A stretch of 64,000 nucleotides of DNA from Pterobdella sp. o SKG-2022. Taxonomy: Eukaryota > Annelida > Clitellata > Hirudinida > Piscicolidae. The notes under the pieces are model-generated. The model did no database searches and was not told the origin of the DNA. It worked only from the letters and a program-made list of their open reading frames with translations. The translations under genes were made by a program, and so were the position numbers. Position 1 is the stretch's first letter, and every line of letters starts with the position of its first letter. Of the stretch, positions 62,460 to 64,000 are shown one piece after another. Location of the stretch: NCBI GenBank assembly GCA_964035795.1, contig OZ038321.1, positions 3,268,721 through 3,332,720 of the forward strand. Reading direction: 5' to 3'.

Positions 62460-63350
62460 TGTTTGGGATGGTGGTGGTGGTGATGATAGTGTCAGTGATG
62501 GTGATGGCGGAAACAAGGAAGGTTGTAATAGCAAGGTTGATATTGGTGGTGAAAGTGGTGGTGGTTGAAATAGTATTAGTGGTTATAATAATGGTGTTGA
62601 TGATTGTTGTTGTTGAGCAATGTTCAGTTTGAGGGGTTTAGGCCGATAAAAGGCCCGGTTATGAAACGGCTGGGAGGGCAGAAGTGGAGCACCATGTCTC
62701 CCAAATGCGAACCACTCGTTGGGGGCCTGTTGCCAAGGTATCGGAGGGTGTCGGTTGCAAAGATGGGCGGTGGATTCGTGGGCAGTCATACACAATTTGC
62801 TCCGTAGTTTCTTCTCCGAGGTCGCATTTCCTGCAGACTCTATCAACAGCTCGCCCAATTTTGTGCAGCCAATACTTCAGGTTGGGATGATGGCCGCTCT
62901 TCAGTCGGCTCACCGTCGTCTGCTCTTTTCTTGACAGGTTTGCTTCCGCTCGGCGGTCAATCTTCTCACCCCGGTTACCATACAATGGTAGTGGTGATGG
63001 TGATGATAGTGGTAATAGAGAAGGTGATGATGATGGTGATGGTCTGGTGATGATGGTGATGGTTTGGTGATGATGGTGATGTTGGTGATGATGGTGTTTG
63101 AAGGGGTAAAAATGAGTGTGGGGGTGTTTGTGGTGATGTTTGTGACAATCGTAGTAATAATGGTGGTTGTGGTAGAAGTAGGATGGTGGTTGTGGTGGTG
63201 GGAAGGTGATGTTTATGGGTTGGTTAAGATAACCGGGGTGATGATTGTTAGGATGAAGGTGGCGGAGGTTATGGTGTTGGTGGTGGTTGTAATGGTGGTT
63301 ATTATAATAGTGATGGAGGTAGTGCTTATGATTATGATTATAACAATAAG
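62460..63350. repeat. GGT/GAT-rich block
   Basis: Long stretch of GGTGATGG-type degenerate trinucleotides on the plus strand, interrupted by a retroelement fragment at 62640-62950. Confidence 0.8.
62640..62950 (-). mobile_element. C-terminal fragment of a non-LTR retrotransposon pol protein
   Basis: The minus-strand frame carries SRKEQTTVSRLKSGHHPNLK, YWLHKIGRAVDRVCRKCDLG and EETTEQIVYDCPRIHRPS, with a CxxC-H-C knuckle. This motif set is typical of the C-terminus of jockey/RTE-type reverse transcriptase polyproteins, after the RNase H or knuckle region. It is embedded in a GGT-rich repeat and truncated at both ends. Confidence 0.7.
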
Positions 63351-63369
63351 ATAGATTAAATGTAGACAA

Positions 63370-64000
63370 ACACCATTGTTTTTATCATGAAATTCTTTTA
63401 AATGTATACGTTTAAATCCCTTTTGGGTGAATTTTGAAAAAACTAACAATAAAAATATTTCTTAGAATTATTTATTCTTATGGTTATTGTATTTATTTTA
63501 TTTATTTGATTATTTTTTTTCGGTATTTTCTTGTTATTTTTATTATATAAGGGTGTAGACAGTTAAGAATATTAACCCCGCGGGAAAAAGATATGGCGCG
63601 CAATTTTAACCTTCATAATAAGCCTTCTTTGTACATTTTCAATTCTATTTTAATAGATTAATCTAGTACTACAAATTCTCTTTTTTTAGATTTTTAGAGC
63701 TTGTATTGATGGCGGGAGAAAGATCTCTCATTTGTTCACCTCCTATACCAACCTTTTAAGGCTTTTGGAGAAAACCATAATACAATGAAGTAAAATTTGA
63801 GTTTTGTTTCCAATGATTATTTTTTTTCATCATTATTCTTCCAAAAAAACTTTATATTATTATTCTCCTTAGAAATATAATTATTTTTTCCCATTTTTCT
63901 TTATATTTCCAACCATTCATCTCTTCATATCATATTTCACCGCAACTTTCCATGGCTAAATGTATGGTTGATATGTGGGTTTGTTTTTTTATCTTTTTTC
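63370..64000. other. AT-rich DNA, nothing recognised
   Basis: T-rich tracts and no supported exon. Confidence 0.45.

Noticed and set aside
62659..63369. Long minus-strand frame of 236 codons
   Set aside because: Its N-terminal half is His/Tyr-rich repeat translation; only the 62640-62950 part is a real retroelement fragment.

Overview
This is a window of animal nuclear DNA. It is very AT-rich and packed with microsatellites. Its genes are split into short exons of about 36 to 620 bp, and splice sites and reading phases can be followed from exon to exon. The gene families (intersectin, ORP9/OSBPL9, SRPK, MEX-3, multi-C2H2 zinc finger), the tRNA-derived SINEs and the R2-like non-LTR retroelements point to an invertebrate metazoan. 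I cannot fix the phylum. A run of 200 N at 5846-6045 shows that this is an assembled scaffold.

Layout: 1-5.8 kb holds retroelement debris. It contains two R2-like endonuclease fragments and a directly repeated 3' segment. From 10.86 down to 6.26 kb (minus strand) lies the 5' half of an intersectin-like endocytic scaffold: two EH domains, a Q/P-rich linker, an acidic FDDF-type segment and a coiled coil. From 13.2 to 14.9 kb is a broken R2-like retroelement (RT with YMDD, zinc knuckle, endonuclease). From 23.15 to 16.77 kb (minus) are six exons of an ORP9-like lipid-transfer protein, with a PH domain and the start of the coiled region. Its FFAT and ORD parts are not found. From 35.16 to 26.12 kb (minus) is an almost complete SR-protein kinase (SRPK) in 16 exons, with an unusual acidic C-terminal tail. 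From 37.6 to 38.8 kb (plus) is a MEX-3-like protein with two KH domains and no RING. From 61.5 to 39.8 kb (minus) is a long multi-zinc-finger gene in which several fingers are interrupted by introns. Intergenic and intronic sequence is filled with AT-rich DNA, minisatellites, SINEs and fold-back elements.

The most interesting non-genic signal is a dispersed family of about 20 short elements. Each has a conserved core: CACTTGATAATG, then a 4-5 bp stem with a small loop, then GAAAAGCTTCGTG. The core is flanked by variable inverted arms. The stem varies with compensatory changes, and some copies carry CTGATGA followed by GAAA, the two core strands of a hammerhead ribozyme. Other points worth checking are a possible 36-nt in-frame exon exactly in the KH1 GxxG loop of the MEX-3-like gene, many tandem repeats that start within a few bases of splice sites, and the missing 3' half of ORP9.

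The genes do not form one pathway. They act separately in endocytosis (intersectin), lipid transfer (ORP9), splicing-factor phosphorylation (SRPK), post-transcriptional control (MEX-3) and probably transcription (zinc finger).
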